IMG/VR virus record: IMGVR_UViG_3300031972_000064
Coordinates: 1-45,610 of that record
Origin: a virus
DNA length: 45,610 nucleotides
Reading direction: 5' to 3' (one strand)
The position numbers and the translations under genes were made by a program. This document shows positions 33,501-40,724 of this stretch, one piece after another. The notes beneath the pieces are model-generated. The model was not told the DNA's origin, searched no databases, and was given only the letters and a program-made list of their open reading frames with translations. Each line of letters starts with the position of its first letter. Positions within the stretch are counted from its first letter, which is position 1.

Positions 33501-35550
33501 CATTGCGCTAGGTAAAGATACAAACCTAGAGCTACTAAAGGCTATGAGTCCTGACGCAGTAAACGCTAGTAAAATGAACAAACTTGTAGGCACGTTGAAC
33601 AATTCTGCAAAGGGTGTGTTGATTAATTTAGCAGCAAAACGAGGCGTAGAAGTAGAAGATTTTATAGAGTCCGTGCAAGCTCGTGCTGGAGATAATCTCG
33701 CAAAGAATGTGCCCCTAGAATTAGCCGTTGTAAAATTTATGCGTGATGAAAACCTAGCAAAAGGAAGAGACGTAGAAGTGTTTCCGCTAGATTTTCTACA
33801 GATAAAAGAAGCTAAAGAGGGGCTTGGACAACTTGCATTTCGTGCAGGTAAAGCGGGTAATACTGCAGCAGAGTCCGACTACTACAAGCTTCAAACAGCT
33901 ACAGAAGAAACACTCAACAACTTCAGTGTAACAAGTGAAGACGGAACACGCATGAAAGTATTCGATTTATTTGCTACCGTAACCACGCCTGATGGGCGCA
34001 AGGTTGAAGTGCCTGTTCGTGAGGCTCTAAGAATTGCAGACGCAGGATGGTCAGAATTTAACAACAGGTTTAGAAACGGCAACCCCTTAATATCAAAGTG
34101 GATGGGGACTGATACTTTTAAGGGAGAACCAAGAGTTTTTCGTACTCCTAGTCCTGATCATCCCGGATCTATGACGTATGGCGACAATCCTCCGATAACT
34201 TGGCTAGACGTACAAACATGGTCATCCAAAAATTCTGGAGATGCAACCAAAGACTTTGGATTTTTAAAAGAGGCGATGGGCACATTACAAGAAGATGGAA
34301 CCCGTAAAATTGATCTACGCACTGAGGATGGAAAGTTTGTAAAAGAGTCCCTTGCAGCCACGTACAGGGAATGGTTGTTGGGACAAATAGAAAATGGTCA
34401 GATGACCTTCAAACAGTTTGATCAGCTATCAACTAGATATGAACAAATATTTACGGGAATAGATGAGGCTGGAAATGAAGTGCCTCTGCTAGACACCAAA
34501 CGTATATTTAGGGAGTTTACAGATATTTATGAAGAGTCTGTAGGTGAGCTTGCATTTAACAACGCACAAAAACAGTACAAGAAAGTAGCGGAAGAAAATG
34601 CAAAAGAAGTAACCCGGCAGGTATCTTTGGTCAAAAGAGGTGTACAAACTTCCGTAGATTTCTTGCAAAGATTTAGCCCAGAAAACATAGATGCAAGAAA
34701 GGCAGCTAGTGTTCTCATAGAGGGTGGTCCTGAAAGAATTGCTGTTCTTAAAAAACATCTAAAAGAAACTGCCAAGATGTCCGACGAAGAAGTAACGGAA
34801 GTTCTTCGCGCTGTAATAACTGACGCTATGGAGAACGCTGCTTTTACTCCTACAGGCACGTTCACTGCTAATACAGGAGCAAAAGGTATTACGGGAGCAA
34901 CTCGTCTAACACCAGACTACGATTTAAATCTTCCTGAATTACGTAAGCTACTGGGGCTGGACAATCGTGACGTTGCACAAGCTGTGGAAGAAGCAGTGGG
35001 AGCAGACGCATACAAAACATACATGTCTGTGTTAGCATTTTTATCTGAAGAGCAAACCAAATTAGATAACCGCATCAGATTTACTGGCATACCTCGTAGT
35101 TTCTCAGTCGAAAGTTACATCAGTCGCTTTTACGCAATCAATAGAGGTGTAGTTAGCTTTAGGTATGTGGGAACTGAGGCTGTGTTACAACAAATGCGAA
35201 ACAGAAATATGTCCATACTAACCCAAATTATACAAAATCCTAAAGTGGGTGAGTATTTTATGGAGATGGTTAGGACGGGCAAGCCTCTTCCATTTGAAAA
35301 AGAAAAACAGTTGTTTCAAATGCTCACTGTTGGTTTAGAAAGATACAACGCCACAAAACAACCTGAACCCGTAAGAATCCGTACTGACACAGGACACGAA
35401 TTTACAATGGGCGCACCTACAGACGCTTTAAGAGTAGGTAGAACCGTAAGATCACGACAACAACTTTTAGAGATACAGGATAATCAACAGTCGGATGCAC
35501 AAAGACTATTTGGAGCAGGTATGCCGATACAACCTCAAGGAGCAAACTAA
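30538..35550 (+). CDS. Giant internal virion/ejection protein, 1670 aa
   Basis: This is the largest gene in the window. The first 110 residues are Pro/Glu-rich. Long helical regions follow, including a coiled-coil part near 540-590 (RRERMALRNKIDQSGK). A Gly/Ala-rich hydrophobic stretch at about 600-645 (DASIILGGAAGNIIGQ, then EFIGSMTGMGLYGMSNAG) could insert in membrane, with another weaker one near 305-345. No polymerase or lysozyme motif was recognised. By size, helical content and position it matches ejection proteins that build a trans-envelope channel, as gp15 and gp16 do in T7 (family knowledge; no homology is claimed). CAGGAAAATTTT precedes ATG 30538. Confidence 0.65.
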   Translation: MVDILNSANQNLPQPPQPEEENTATTIEEYAGEEQLDLPKPLPLTDPNPEELATSEYRLPGQMTGLGYLPVSLEKKPPLSPALTGEVTKTLQDMPFTGAGFTTQRENVIDKSKVQNIVTVKEAYDAAGISQEVYEKKVMNASGFLARDTTVAPDADGNYPMKRFSFAPLGPASFAEREKLLNSGQALSLEYTATSGTGEPIRSTVAIPFDKITEQWTKQPEELDLFFEQDLPFIEKDSGLPDIFVSRGSNKETLDAAFAMKFVEYFRKQGMSERNIAGVLKHRISLKQLVPALEGTPFGSAIAYGDKSLLVGSATEALRFGADAVTWMVGEGFEALTLWNAQLNLEGIGGYNLSTPQGREALYDRWLPRQAGIIQDHYDSVGLDVTYAHAEQLSRFFSSPTTALATIAIQEKAAGTLSRFVIGLRGAKEQQRFKIFANDMQKKYKDITPEDIIMRYKAKRKQEVDTPLGSFSVKSDVIHDKILKVPLLGVQRGIAGAVDLAAKPIAAINGFRTTSALKAGFQLEDAALQVGKRNEVNSFIRYRNSKRRERMALRNKIDQSGKPASIQDQERLDELTRQIDRSRDELRKITALSEVPAFMRTSTSLDASIILGGAAGNIIGQNYGGDAMLWEFIGSMTGMGLYGMSNAGSAFIFVKDMLRGRKDLGVGSGDFMALINAVRLGKNMRGMDEDFVAGVMARVEYFDGLSQELVGKGVPSQLTMKSAAGIMKLSILQTLEEGMRMNLDAPGTAQFSDAMAELQNIKNASGELVAELRILFERLGQNAEARTEGSGVKKLYDTIEAALENANAKNMQLEADLDFLQSNGEEIAKAIITGTEDGLAHSMSENAYKNMPDVISRLKGENITFINPQDASAMRERIITTSNSFAAEITAKLTGTIRDILPSAYRTKTTAGDIFTDAKTQKALPLYEKPHDLFALGVENAYSTAHQQAALPYKELNGQVFKLSPGPSGQRVTGVATADGGNLLDQIFIALGKDTNLELLKAMSPDAVNASKMNKLVGTLNNSAKGVLINLAAKRGVEVEDFIESVQARAGDNLAKNVPLELAVVKFMRDENLAKGRDVEVFPLDFLQIKEAKEGLGQLAFRAGKAGNTAAESDYYKLQTATEETLNNFSVTSEDGTRMKVFDLFATVTTPDGRKVEVPVREALRIADAGWSEFNNRFRNGNPLISKWMGTDTFKGEPRVFRTPSPDHPGSMTYGDNPPITWLDVQTWSSKNSGDATKDFGFLKEAMGTLQEDGTRKIDLRTEDGKFVKESLAATYREWLLGQIENGQMTFKQFDQLSTRYEQIFTGIDEAGNEVPLLDTKRIFREFTDIYEESVGELAFNNAQKQYKKVAEENAKEVTRQVSLVKRGVQTSVDFLQRFSPENIDARKAASVLIEGGPERIAVLKKHLKETAKMSDEEVTEVLRAVITDAMENAAFTPTGTFTANTGAKGITGATRLTPDYDLNLPELRKLLGLDNRDVAQAVEEAVGADAYKTYMSVLAFLSEEQTKLDNRIRFTGIPRSFSVESYISRFYAINRGVVSFRYVGTEAVLQQMRNRNMSILTQIIQNPKVGEYFMEMVRTGKPLPFEKEKQLFQMLTVGLERYNATKQPEPVRIRTDTGHEFTMGAPTDALRVGRTVRSRQQLLEIQDNQQSDAQRLFGAGMPIQPQGAN

Positions 35551-35837
35551 TGAAAACTTACACTAACGGCCAACGCAAAGGCATGATGTACGGCGGTGCT
35601 GCAAAGCGCAAGCCAATGATGTACGGCGGCATGACAACCAAAAAGAAACCCCGCAAGAAGGCTCAAGCGGGGGGCATGATGACTAGCACAATGACACAAA
35701 ACGAACGTCAGAACAAGCGCATGAATATGAATCCCATGATGCCAATGATGGCTGGCGGCGGCAAGCTAAAGATGGTAAAGAACAAAGCCGGTGATATGGT
35801 TCCGTTTTACGCTGCAGACGGCAAAGGCAAAAGCTAA
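35550..35837 (+). CDS. Met/Gly/Lys-rich MMYGG-repeat protein, 95 aa
   Basis: ATG 35550 overlaps the giant gene's stop. The protein has two MMYGG units (GMMYGGAAKRKP and MMYGGMTTKKKPRKK), then AGGMMTSTM, a Met/Asn-rich middle, and a C-terminal GGGKLKMVKNKAGDMVPFY segment. It is very basic. It resembles in style the KGMARGG-repeat protein at 12905-13141 and the LYGGVVR end of the 655-aa protein. Function is unknown. It is the last plus-strand gene, and its stop overlaps the stop of the converging minus-strand gene. Confidence 0.7.
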   Translation: MKTYTNGQRKGMMYGGAAKRKPMMYGGMTTKKKPRKKAQAGGMMTSTMTQNERQNKRMNMNPMMPMMAGGGKLKMVKNKAGDMVPFYAADGKGKS

Positions 35838-36049
35838 ACGTACTTCGTTGACTTCTCCATAGCTTCATCTGACCAAAACTTCAAGTAACGCAACAGGGAT
35901 GCTATTGAGTGCGAACCATCGTACTCTGGCATCCCCTTGTTCATTACACCCTCAAACTCTTCAGGCTTTACTGATTCACTAAGCAACTCGACCTTTCCGT
36001 TGGGAAGTAGGTTTGCTTCGAACTTAAACAGTGACGCTTTGTTTGACAT
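35834..36049 (-). CDS. Small hypothetical protein at the end of the minus-strand arm, 71 aa
   Basis: The start at 36049 (MSNKASLFKF) is chosen because the longer open frame upstream is the antisense or alternate frame of the PD-(D/E)XK gene and looks noncoding. The protein is mixed alpha/beta with LLPNGKVELLSESVKPEEFEG and a Trp near the end. No family is recognised. It overlaps the upstream gene by 26 bases and is the last gene of this operon. Its TAG overlaps the TAA of the plus-strand gene. Confidence 0.6.
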   Translation of the reverse strand: MSNKASLFKFEANLLPNGKVELLSESVKPEEFEGVMNKGMPEYDGSHSIASLLRYLKFWSDEAMEKSTKYV

Positions 36050-36512
36050 CAGACAACTCACTAATAGGTAGATTATAACAATCGGCCTTAAACGTGAAAC
36101 CGTTTGTGGGATCAATGTCGCCCCGTTTGTACTTTGTTGCCCTTGTGTAGAAGTCTGATTTAGGTATTGATCCCAATATCCACGCACGAGACGTGTCAGT
36201 AAGAATACGAACAAAAACATAACTGTCGCAGTTTTGGTTGGTCCCGTGTGCAGCCACCGAACAATCGTAGTGTGGAAAGGGGCGGGTGTTGCAGCGTTTT
36301 GTCTTTACGTCAATACGCTCCCCGTCCCTCACCAAATCGTAGTCGTAGGTGTTAGACTCGTCCGCACCCATAATGTCGGCTACAATTATCTCGCCTATTG
36401 CACCCACCACATGACTCAAGCTGCCTGTGATGCTGCCCTGTAGATTACCTACAGTGGCGGCTTTCTTTTTTGCGCGACTAATTATACTAGGCGTTATCTT
36501 CACTTGTATCAT
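36024..36512 (-). CDS. PD-(D/E)XK nuclease-like protein, 162 aa
   Basis: The protein has the order of a PD-(D/E)XK nuclease: E41 in a GAIGE helix, D59 in YDYDL, and D68-V-K70 in RIDVKTK. These are followed by a beta-rich half with YDCSVAA and SYVFVRIL. This fits a restriction-like endonuclease acting on DNA, and many phages carry such stand-alone enzymes for host DNA degradation, debranching or exclusion. The start at 36512 (MIQVKITP) is chosen because the 22 codons before it overlap the previous gene without protein-like character. No partner methylase is present in the window. Confidence 0.7.
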   Translation of the reverse strand: MIQVKITPSIISRAKKKAATVGNLQGSITGSLSHVVGAIGEIIVADIMGADESNTYDYDLVRDGERIDVKTKRCNTRPFPHYDCSVAAHGTNQNCDSYVFVRILTDTSRAWILGSIPKSDFYTRATKYKRGDIDPTNGFTFKADCYNLPISELSDVKQSVTV

Positions 36513-36714
36513 CTGTCTCTTCCAAAGATTTAACAAGAGTGCCCTTGAACATAGTAAGTGCAGCTTGTGCCTGTGCAACTCTCATGTTTAAGCTGCGTAT
36601 GTTGTTTGTTACTTCTTGTATTTGCACAAGTAAGTACCTCTGGGTATTATCCAAGTCACTTAGTAGATATTCTTTGTCGTTGATAGTTACTACAGATTCT
36701 TCTTTATCTGTCAT
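36487..36714 (-). CDS. Small coiled-coil conserved phage protein, 75 aa
   Basis: The protein starts at 36714 with an acidic segment and VTINDKEYLLSDLDNTQRYL, then a helix (LVQIQEVTNNIRSLNMRVAQ) and an acidic tail. The TINDKEY plus coiled-coil layout is a recurring small protein in marine phages, which I believe is annotated as DUF6447, though this could not be checked. The longer open frame upstream overlaps the T5orf172 gene and is not protein-like. It overlaps the upstream gene by 11 bases and the downstream one by 26. Confidence 0.75.
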   Translation of the reverse strand: MTDKEESVVTINDKEYLLSDLDNTQRYLLVQIQEVTNNIRSLNMRVAQAQAALTMFKGTLVKSLEETDDTSEDNA

Positions 36715-37189
36715 CTTCTTCGCTCTCCTGTAAAAATAAAAGCACTGCGTCTGCTTCTGGAATTTTAAACCACTCACCCTTACGGGCTTCTGCATTATCT
36801 TCAAAAATTCTGTGCATTACAAGTTCTTTTTCATGTTTGTTGTCTGTGTGTATTTGGGCAAGTATAGTGTAGTCCCTATGAGGGGAGGATGTTTGATACG
36901 TATTTAATCTGTCGTCTGCAAAACTAGCCTTACCAATTTTAACCCAGCCTTCCCACGCAGGATTGACTATAGCGTACACATCTCCTTCAAGCGTTTTATC
37001 TATCTTTTCATGTGACCACGCATGACTAAGGGATTTGTAGTTTCCGGGTTTGTGTAGGGGATGTTTTTTTGATATTTCTTTACCATTAACGTACATCCTG
37101 TTTGCATCTCTTTTACGAACAGAATCAGGGTTATCCTTGTAATACATAGGATTTCCTGTGTATGGATTAGGAGCGAATCTTTTGTTCAT
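36704..37189 (-). CDS. T5orf172 / GIY-YIG-like domain protein, 161 aa
   Basis: Residues about 71-145 match the T5orf172 (MUG113-like) branch of the GIY-YIG nuclease superfamily: VYAIVNPAWEGWVKIGKA (71-88), a RLNTYQTSSP segment (94-103), a Glu/His-containing helix (EKELVMHRIF) and RKGEWF. The first 65 residues are basic and polar (NKRFAPNPYTGNPMYYKDN) and may bind DNA. It could be a free-standing endonuclease, perhaps of homing type, or a repair nuclease. It follows the 45-aa gene, overlapping its end, in the reductase operon. Confidence 0.75.
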   Translation of the reverse strand: MNKRFAPNPYTGNPMYYKDNPDSVRKRDANRMYVNGKEISKKHPLHKPGNYKSLSHAWSHEKIDKTLEGDVYAIVNPAWEGWVKIGKASFADDRLNTYQTSSPHRDYTILAQIHTDNKHEKELVMHRIFEDNAEARKGEWFKIPEADAVLLFLQESEEDDR

Positions 37190-37304
37190 CCTTTTCTTTC
37201 ACTTTCTGCCACTCATCCCACTGTTCCGACTTGCGTGGAGGATTGTAGATAATATAATCTACTCCCCGCTTCCACACAAGTAGTTTATTTTGTTTAGGCT
37301 GCAT
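37167..37304 (-). CDS. Small protein between reductase and T5orf172 gene, 45 aa
   Basis: ATG 37304 lies 11 bases inside the 3' end of the ribonucleotide reductase gene, and TAA 37169-37167 lies inside the start of the next gene. The product is basic and hydrophilic: MQPKQNKLLVWKRGVDYIIY, then NPPRKSEQWDEW and a Lys/Glu-rich helical end. This fills a gap that would otherwise be the only unexplained space in the operon, and the overlaps on both sides match local style. No family is recognised. The gene contains an inverted repeat (37245-37262). Confidence 0.6.
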   Translation of the reverse strand: MQPKQNKLLVWKRGVDYIIYNPPRKSEQWDEWQKVKEKDEQKIRS

Positions 37305-39291
37305 TGAGGTCTACCACTTCACACACCCCAGCAGTACACGCTAACTCCCGCGAACCTGTTGTATTGTCCTCACGTTCAAAGTCCGTAAGCCGTGACCAGT
37401 CAAGATTGACGTATGTCATACGATCTTTCCACTCAAGATATTCATCCGGTTCTATGTCTTGGTATGGTGCCTGTTGGTATGTGTGATCACTAAACGGAAG
37501 AAATGACACACCAGATGCCACGTCAAAGTTCTCGTACACCCACGCACCAACTTCCATCCACTCATCTTCTTTGACAGTAACAGTGATAGACGGTTTGTGT
37601 TCACACCAGTGCAGTGCGTATGTTTTCCACAACTCTAGCTGGTTGACAGCACTCATGTCTGTACGTGTCACTGCCCCCTGTGGTGACTGCATAGGAAAAG
37701 AAAACACGATAACGGAATCAGGCTTAGTTACGTCACGTTCTGCAGGTACACCAGAGTCTATAAGGAACTGGGTAAGCGGGTCTTTGGAGTCTCCGCGCAC
37801 CGTACGCACGTAGTGTTTATTGTGACGAGCGTGTATACCACTAGCAGCGTCAACAAGCTGTGAGACGGTCCCAGATGGCTTTACGCAAGTAATAGCAGCG
37901 GACTGTGGTATGCCCAAAGTCTTGGCGTACACTTCGTTTGTTTCGACTGCAGTGTCACGCATCTCTTCTAACCACCGCTTACTGTCCACATTCTTTGACA
38001 AAACAGAGTGATCCATAATACCGGTAAGTGAAACACCAAGCAGACGTTCTTCTTCTGTGTTGTCCTTCCACACTTTGCGAAGGTATTTAAAATCAGTCAG
38101 GGTAGACTGTATAGTCCCCAAGATGGTTGCCAAACGAACTTTGCGCTTGAGGGTTTGCAGGGTATCGTGTTCCCGAACCACCACCTCTGACAAGTTACAG
38201 AACTGATACGGGCGCAGTATAATTTCACTGCAGGGGTTTGTACCAAAATCAATATAGCTTGACTTATCTCTGTGTGGGTGCATGGTATAATGTGAATCTG
38301 AATCATCAAGTAATGGTTTGTCGTGCAGTTTTCTACGACCATTTTTTGCAGCTTGTTTAATAGCCGCTTCACGATTAAAGATGCCACGCTCCCCAGACTT
38401 GCTATCGTAAAGGGACAACCACTCACGCATAAACGTACCCATTTCTGGTTTGGTTTTGTACGCTACAGAGTTGTTGGCTAGGGCACGTTGCCCCTCGTGT
38501 TCCCACCACTGACCGGACTTAGCGTGTGCCATTTGGTCGTCGTTTAAATTAGACAGACTGATGAGTGCGCTGCGGCGTACACCCCCAACGACCACTACTT
38601 CTCCTACTTTACACATAAGATCGTGACACTCTATTGGATACAGCTTACGTCCTTTTGCCTTTTTAAATGTGTCGATAGTGAAGTTGAACAGATCGACAAG
38701 AGGCTGCGGCCCAGAGGCACGTCCACCCATAACCTTTAGTCGTGCCCCTGCAGGACGGATGCCGTCTACGTTATACTGTGGTATTTGCCCAGCGTACAAC
38801 AGCGCAATCAATTCTCTGTAAGCCTTCGCCCATCCCGGCTTGCTGTCAGCTACGTTTATTTCTGTGTTAGACTTACTAAAGTTGTCTGATACAACAGGCA
38901 GCTTCTCTACGTTTTCACGCTCAACAGAAAAGCCCACACCCGTGCCGCACATAAGAATGTACATGCACTCGTCAAACGAACGAGGACTGTCTACTGGTAT
39001 GTAACTGCAGTTGTACCCACAGATGTTGTCTCGCGCTAAAGCGGGTCCAGCGGTCATCATAGCCCGCATGGATGGCATAATTTCCAAGTTCAACACAGCT
39101 TCGCGCAAGTCTTCTGTGTCTTCATCAGACAAGTCGTAGTCAAACTTGTCTTTGAGGTGAGACACCATGTAACTAATGTATCGGTCTACAGTTTCATCGT
39201 AGTTCTCACGACGACCTTCGTCTTCGATCCAACGGGCGTAACGTGACTTGTGTATGAATTCTTGGTAGGGAGTGGGCAGTAAATTATTCAT
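37294..39291 (-). CDS. nrdJ: Adenosylcobalamin-dependent ribonucleoside-triphosphate reductase (class II, monomeric)
   Basis: The 665-aa enzyme would convert ribonucleoside triphosphates to deoxy forms for phage DNA synthesis using coenzyme B12. Spacing of key residues matches the Lactobacillus leichmannii enzyme: C95 (YNCSY), radical-site C353 with E355 (NPCSEI), C364 (QFCNL) eleven residues later, and the C-terminal shuttle pair C652/C657 (ACTAGVC). MCGTGVGFSVE, VSLTGIMD and CVKPSGTVSQLVDA are also typical. The start is 39291 (MNNLLPT), with AAGGA upstream; the longer frame to 39327 overlaps the zinc-ribbon gene. No thioredoxin or glutaredoxin gene is visible in the window, so reduction probably relies on the host. 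Confidence 0.95.
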   Translation of the reverse strand: MNNLLPTPYQEFIHKSRYARWIEDEGRRENYDETVDRYISYMVSHLKDKFDYDLSDEDTEDLREAVLNLEIMPSMRAMMTAGPALARDNICGYNCSYIPVDSPRSFDECMYILMCGTGVGFSVERENVEKLPVVSDNFSKSNTEINVADSKPGWAKAYRELIALLYAGQIPQYNVDGIRPAGARLKVMGGRASGPQPLVDLFNFTIDTFKKAKGRKLYPIECHDLMCKVGEVVVVGGVRRSALISLSNLNDDQMAHAKSGQWWEHEGQRALANNSVAYKTKPEMGTFMREWLSLYDSKSGERGIFNREAAIKQAAKNGRRKLHDKPLLDDSDSHYTMHPHRDKSSYIDFGTNPCSEIILRPYQFCNLSEVVVREHDTLQTLKRKVRLATILGTIQSTLTDFKYLRKVWKDNTEEERLLGVSLTGIMDHSVLSKNVDSKRWLEEMRDTAVETNEVYAKTLGIPQSAAITCVKPSGTVSQLVDAASGIHARHNKHYVRTVRGDSKDPLTQFLIDSGVPAERDVTKPDSVIVFSFPMQSPQGAVTRTDMSAVNQLELWKTYALHWCEHKPSITVTVKEDEWMEVGAWVYENFDVASGVSFLPFSDHTYQQAPYQDIEPDEYLEWKDRMTYVNLDWSRLTDFEREDNTTGSRELACTAGVCEVVDLNAA

Positions 39292-39442
39292 TGTCTGTTC
39301 CTTCTTTTTGATTTGGATAATATACATAGACTACAGAATTACAGTGTGGGCAGTGCAGGTTAGTAACCATAACGTAGTCCTCTTCTTCTAGATCGTGATC
39401 ACCGCCCCATATCAATTCGTGATTGCAGTGCCAACAATTCAT
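39284..39442 (-). CDS. Small zinc-ribbon protein, 52 aa
   Basis: ATG 39442 overlaps the upstream stop as ATGA, and its TAA overlaps the reductase start by eight bases. The protein has two CxxC knuckles, C3/C6 and C31/C34, separated by an acidic loop (DLEEEDYVMV), which should bind one zinc ion. The MNCWHC...LIWGGDHD pattern is a recurring small protein in marine phages. Function is unknown. Direct coupling to the reductase gene suggests a link with nucleotide metabolism or transcription control. Confidence 0.8.
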   Translation of the reverse strand: MNCWHCNHELIWGGDHDLEEEDYVMVTNLHCPHCNSVVYVYYPNQKEGTDNE

Positions 39443-39666
39443 GTTTTTGTTTCAATCAATCTGTCGAGGTAAAACTGCGCTTTTTTGAGGTCTTCAAGCC
39501 CGTTTTTGTATCTGTATCTCCAGAGATACTTGAGGATGTTTCCTTGCAGGTAGTGTTCAAAACCGTCGCCTGTCGCCGCCGCGATTGCATCAAGGCATTC
39601 GATACCTGCTTGATTGTAGTGTAGCGGGTGATTGACGTTATCATTGGCTTGCCCTGCTTTCTTCAT
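39439..39666 (-). CDS. DUF3310-type small protein, 75 aa
   Basis: The protein carries the hallmark of the DUF3310 (SaV-like) family: NVNHPLHYNQAGIECLDAI, followed by GNILKYLWRYRYKNGLEDLK and a helix AQFYLDRLIE. Such proteins are common in phage nucleotide-metabolism operons and are sometimes annotated as nucleotide kinase-like, without firm biochemical proof. ATG 39666 is chosen because TGAGGA lies at good spacing. GTG 39684, overlapping the MazG stop, is an alternative that adds six residues. Confidence 0.85.
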   Translation of the reverse strand: MKKAGQANDNVNHPLHYNQAGIECLDAIAAATGDGFEHYLQGNILKYLWRYRYKNGLEDLKKAQFYLDRLIETKT

Positions 39667-39680
39667 GTATTCCTCATGTC

Positions 39681-40016
39681 TCACCGGTCATCTCCGTCAC
39701 CGCGTATCGTACCCATAACTTTACGGGATTGTAACTTGTATACGTTCATCTCTGCAATTTGCTGTAACGAGTATCCTAAGTCATCCGCAAGAACGGCGCA
39801 ATACCAAAGTACGTCACCCAATTCTTTTGCAATTTGATTGTAATACTCCGCATCATTACGTCCGTCACGGATGGTCTTCTTCACCTTGTCAGCAACTTCA
39901 CCGGCCTCTCCCGCTAGACCCAGCGCAGGGTACACAATCTTAGCGTTCTCAGGATATATGGCGGTTTCTTTTGCTTGCCGCTGATAGTTGTTCAAGTTCC
40001 AGTTGTTCTTAATCAT
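39681..40016 (-). CDS. mazG: MazG-like nucleotide pyrophosphohydrolase
   Basis: The 111-aa protein has the helical MazG fold with metal-binding motifs GEAGE (residues 36-40) and KELGD (64-68). An ALGLAGEAGEVADKVKK helix and a DVLWYCAVLADDL helix follow the family pattern. It would hydrolyse nucleoside triphosphates to monophosphates and pyrophosphate. In phages it has been proposed to change host alarmone levels or to clear aberrant nucleotides. The start ATG overlaps the upstream stop as ATGA. It belongs with the reductase, DUF3310 and zinc-ribbon genes as a nucleotide-metabolism cluster. Confidence 0.9.
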   Translation of the reverse strand: MIKNNWNLNNYQRQAKETAIYPENAKIVYPALGLAGEAGEVADKVKKTIRDGRNDAEYYNQIAKELGDVLWYCAVLADDLGYSLQQIAEMNVYKLQSRKVMGTIRGDGDDR

Positions 40017-40345
40017 TGCACCTTACCAAAGTCTATCTTGACTATGTTGGTTCCTTCTTCATGCTTTACTGTGGGGCCGTCATCATCTTTAGTCAGACTT
40101 TCCTTGACATGATCAAACGCCAGCCGTGCCATACCTGCTTGCATTACTCGCTCAAAGTCAGACTCAAGCAACTCCATGACGCCGTTGATTACAACCGTAC
40201 CAGCCTCGTAAAACTCTTCGTCTTCTTCGGCAGTGGTATCGTACGCAGAGATGGAAAAGCTTTCTTCATCCACCTTACGCAAGATAACATACCATCTATC
40301 GGGCAGCAGACTCGCCCGTTCAAAGTCACGCTCATCAATCGCCAT
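40013..40345 (-). CDS. Conserved hypothetical protein, 110 aa
   Basis: The acidic protein begins MAIDERDFERASLLPDRWYV and continues ILRKVDEESFSISAYDTT, a beta-rich N-terminal half. Helices follow (VINGVMELLESDFERVMQAG, then RLAFDHVKESL). The RASLLPDRWYVILRK pattern is familiar from marine phage replication clusters, but no function is known to me. No catalytic or metal-binding motif is visible. It overlaps the endonuclease gene upstream by 11 bases and the MazG gene downstream by 4. Confidence 0.75.
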   Translation of the reverse strand: MAIDERDFERASLLPDRWYVILRKVDEESFSISAYDTTAEEDEEFYEAGTVVINGVMELLESDFERVMQAGMARLAFDHVKESLTKDDDGPTVKHEEGTNIVKIDFGKVQ

Positions 40346-40724
40346 TCTTCAACCACTCCTCTGGTATGCTACCTTCAGCCCATCTGAAATTGTAGCGTTC
40401 AGCCCACCTAGCATACGTGGTCTTGCTGCCTCTGTAAATCTTGTTTTGTGCGTTTTGGAAAACAAACCGTATGTCTAGATCAGGATGCTGTTCTTTGATT
40501 AGCTGCATCTTTACTCTGTCTGTTTTGTCAAGGTAGCCTTTTGCTTCGACAAAAATATCCTGATCTACAAGGTAGAAGTCAGGAGTGTATGTGCGTGGCT
40601 TTGGTATGTACGTTAGCTTGACGTTTTCGTATTCGTAGGGCACTGCCTTGTTACCCAATGAACGGGCAATGCCCAATTCAAAGTTAGAACGAAAGCCCGC
40701 CTTACTAGCAGAACTTCGTTTCAT
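40335..40724 (-). CDS. Endonuclease I-like Holliday junction resolvase
   Basis: The 129-aa protein matches the T7 endonuclease I type of PD-(D/E)XK resolvase: E16 (FRSNFE), D49 (YTPDF), E60 and K62 (FVEAKG). The spacing is nearly that of E20, D55, E65 and K67 in T7. It would resolve branched DNA before packaging and may help degrade host DNA. The start at 40724 overlaps the upstream stop as ATGA. A longer open frame to 40832 is not used because it lies within the upstream gene. Confidence 0.85.
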   Translation of the reverse strand: MKRSSASKAGFRSNFELGIARSLGNKAVPYEYENVKLTYIPKPRTYTPDFYLVDQDIFVEAKGYLDKTDRVKMQLIKEQHPDLDIRFVFQNAQNKIYRGSKTTYARWAERYNFRWAEGSIPEEWLKNGD

